From an uncultured bacterium (GTDB lineage Bacteria; Patescibacteriota; Gracilibacteria; Absconditabacterales; Absconditicoccaceae), in the NCBI GenBank assembly GCA_937906635.1, contig CALCYP010000005.1:1-41340 (forward strand): DNA of 41,340 nucleotides, written 5' to 3'. The notes under the pieces are model-generated. The model worked only from the letters and a program-made list of their open reading frames with translations. It made no database searches and was not told where the DNA came from. Made by a program: the position numbers and the translations under genes. Below, one piece after another: positions 41,228-41,340 of this stretch. Numbering within the stretch: the first letter of the stretch is position 1; the number at the start of each line of letters is the position of its first letter.

Positions 41228-41250
41228 GTTCAAAACAATGTTTCAATTCT

Positions 41251-41340
41251 GTACCATGTACAGATTTGCCAGCTTTGAAACAAGTAATTATTGACGGAAT
41301 AAAATATGAATGATTCGCACATATAAATGTTCAATCAGTT
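41251..41340 (+). pseudogene. Partial duplicate of the oxidoreductase beta gene
   Basis: The last 90 bases match 36177-36266 of the beta subunit gene with a single C/T difference, in the same orientation, covering residues about 164-193. There is no start codon or catalytic region, so it is a fragment here. It continues beyond the window. The sequence just left of the junction is unrelated apart from TGTTTCA. Confidence 0.8.

Overview
The window only makes sense if TGA is read as glycine (genetic code 25). Under the standard code almost every gene is chopped into short pieces. With TGA as Gly, about 32 long intact genes appear, with glycine at conserved places such as the Rossmann GxxGxxG loop of the UDP-glucuronate decarboxylase (40171-41106), the Walker A loop of the ATPase at 7520-8785 and the class II tRNA synthetase motifs. 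Together with the strong A+T bias, the lack of Shine-Dalgarno boxes before most starts and the many unrecognised proteins, this points to the candidate phyla Absconditabacteria (SR1) or Gracilibacteria (BD1-5). I cannot choose between them from the sequence.

Layout. 1-5.9 kb: a 1507-residue protein with RyR-like and HD-hydrolase domains, an unknown protein and a CYTH protein, a possible nucleotide or phosphate signalling cluster. 6.0-9.9 kb: an AbiE-type toxin-antitoxin pair and a divergent AAA/DUF4143 ATPase with palindromic control sites. A near-identical 39-bp direct repeat lies on each side of this block. A HAD hydrolase follows. 9.9-15 kb: a lipoprotein polysaccharide deacetylase, a UvrD/PcrA helicase, a structured RNA candidate, a 100-residue fragment-like gene and a stand-alone PHP domain of DnaE type. 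15-20.9 kb: an amidase-SpoIID cell-wall enzyme, a WecG/TagA/CpsF glycosyltransferase, a membrane-anchored sensor-like protein and a small membrane protein. 20.9-26.7 kb: a short alanyl-tRNA synthetase, a REP-like element with its RAYT transposase, RecJ, a Cys/His-rich mini-protein and ClpP. 26.8-32.5 kb: a type IV pilin-like protein, LysRS, an AbrB/RelE-type toxin-antitoxin pair and HisRS. 32.7-36.6 kb: an unknown protein, a 2-oxoacid:ferredoxin oxidoreductase (fused gamma-alpha plus a short beta subunit) and a second structured RNA candidate. 36.6-41.1 kb: a tightly packed operon for a surface glycan (lipoprotein, GT-C-like membrane protein, GtrA, polyprenyl-phosphate sugar synthase, UDP-xylose synthase). 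The last 90 bases repeat part of the oxidoreductase beta gene.

A family of GC-rich palindromic repeats (cores such as CTCCCTTTTTAAAGGGAG) is scattered through the intergenic gaps. Related short elements sit in frame inside lysS and the oxidoreductase alpha gene, both read as A-P-L-x-K-G-G. No tRNA, rRNA or CRISPR array was seen.
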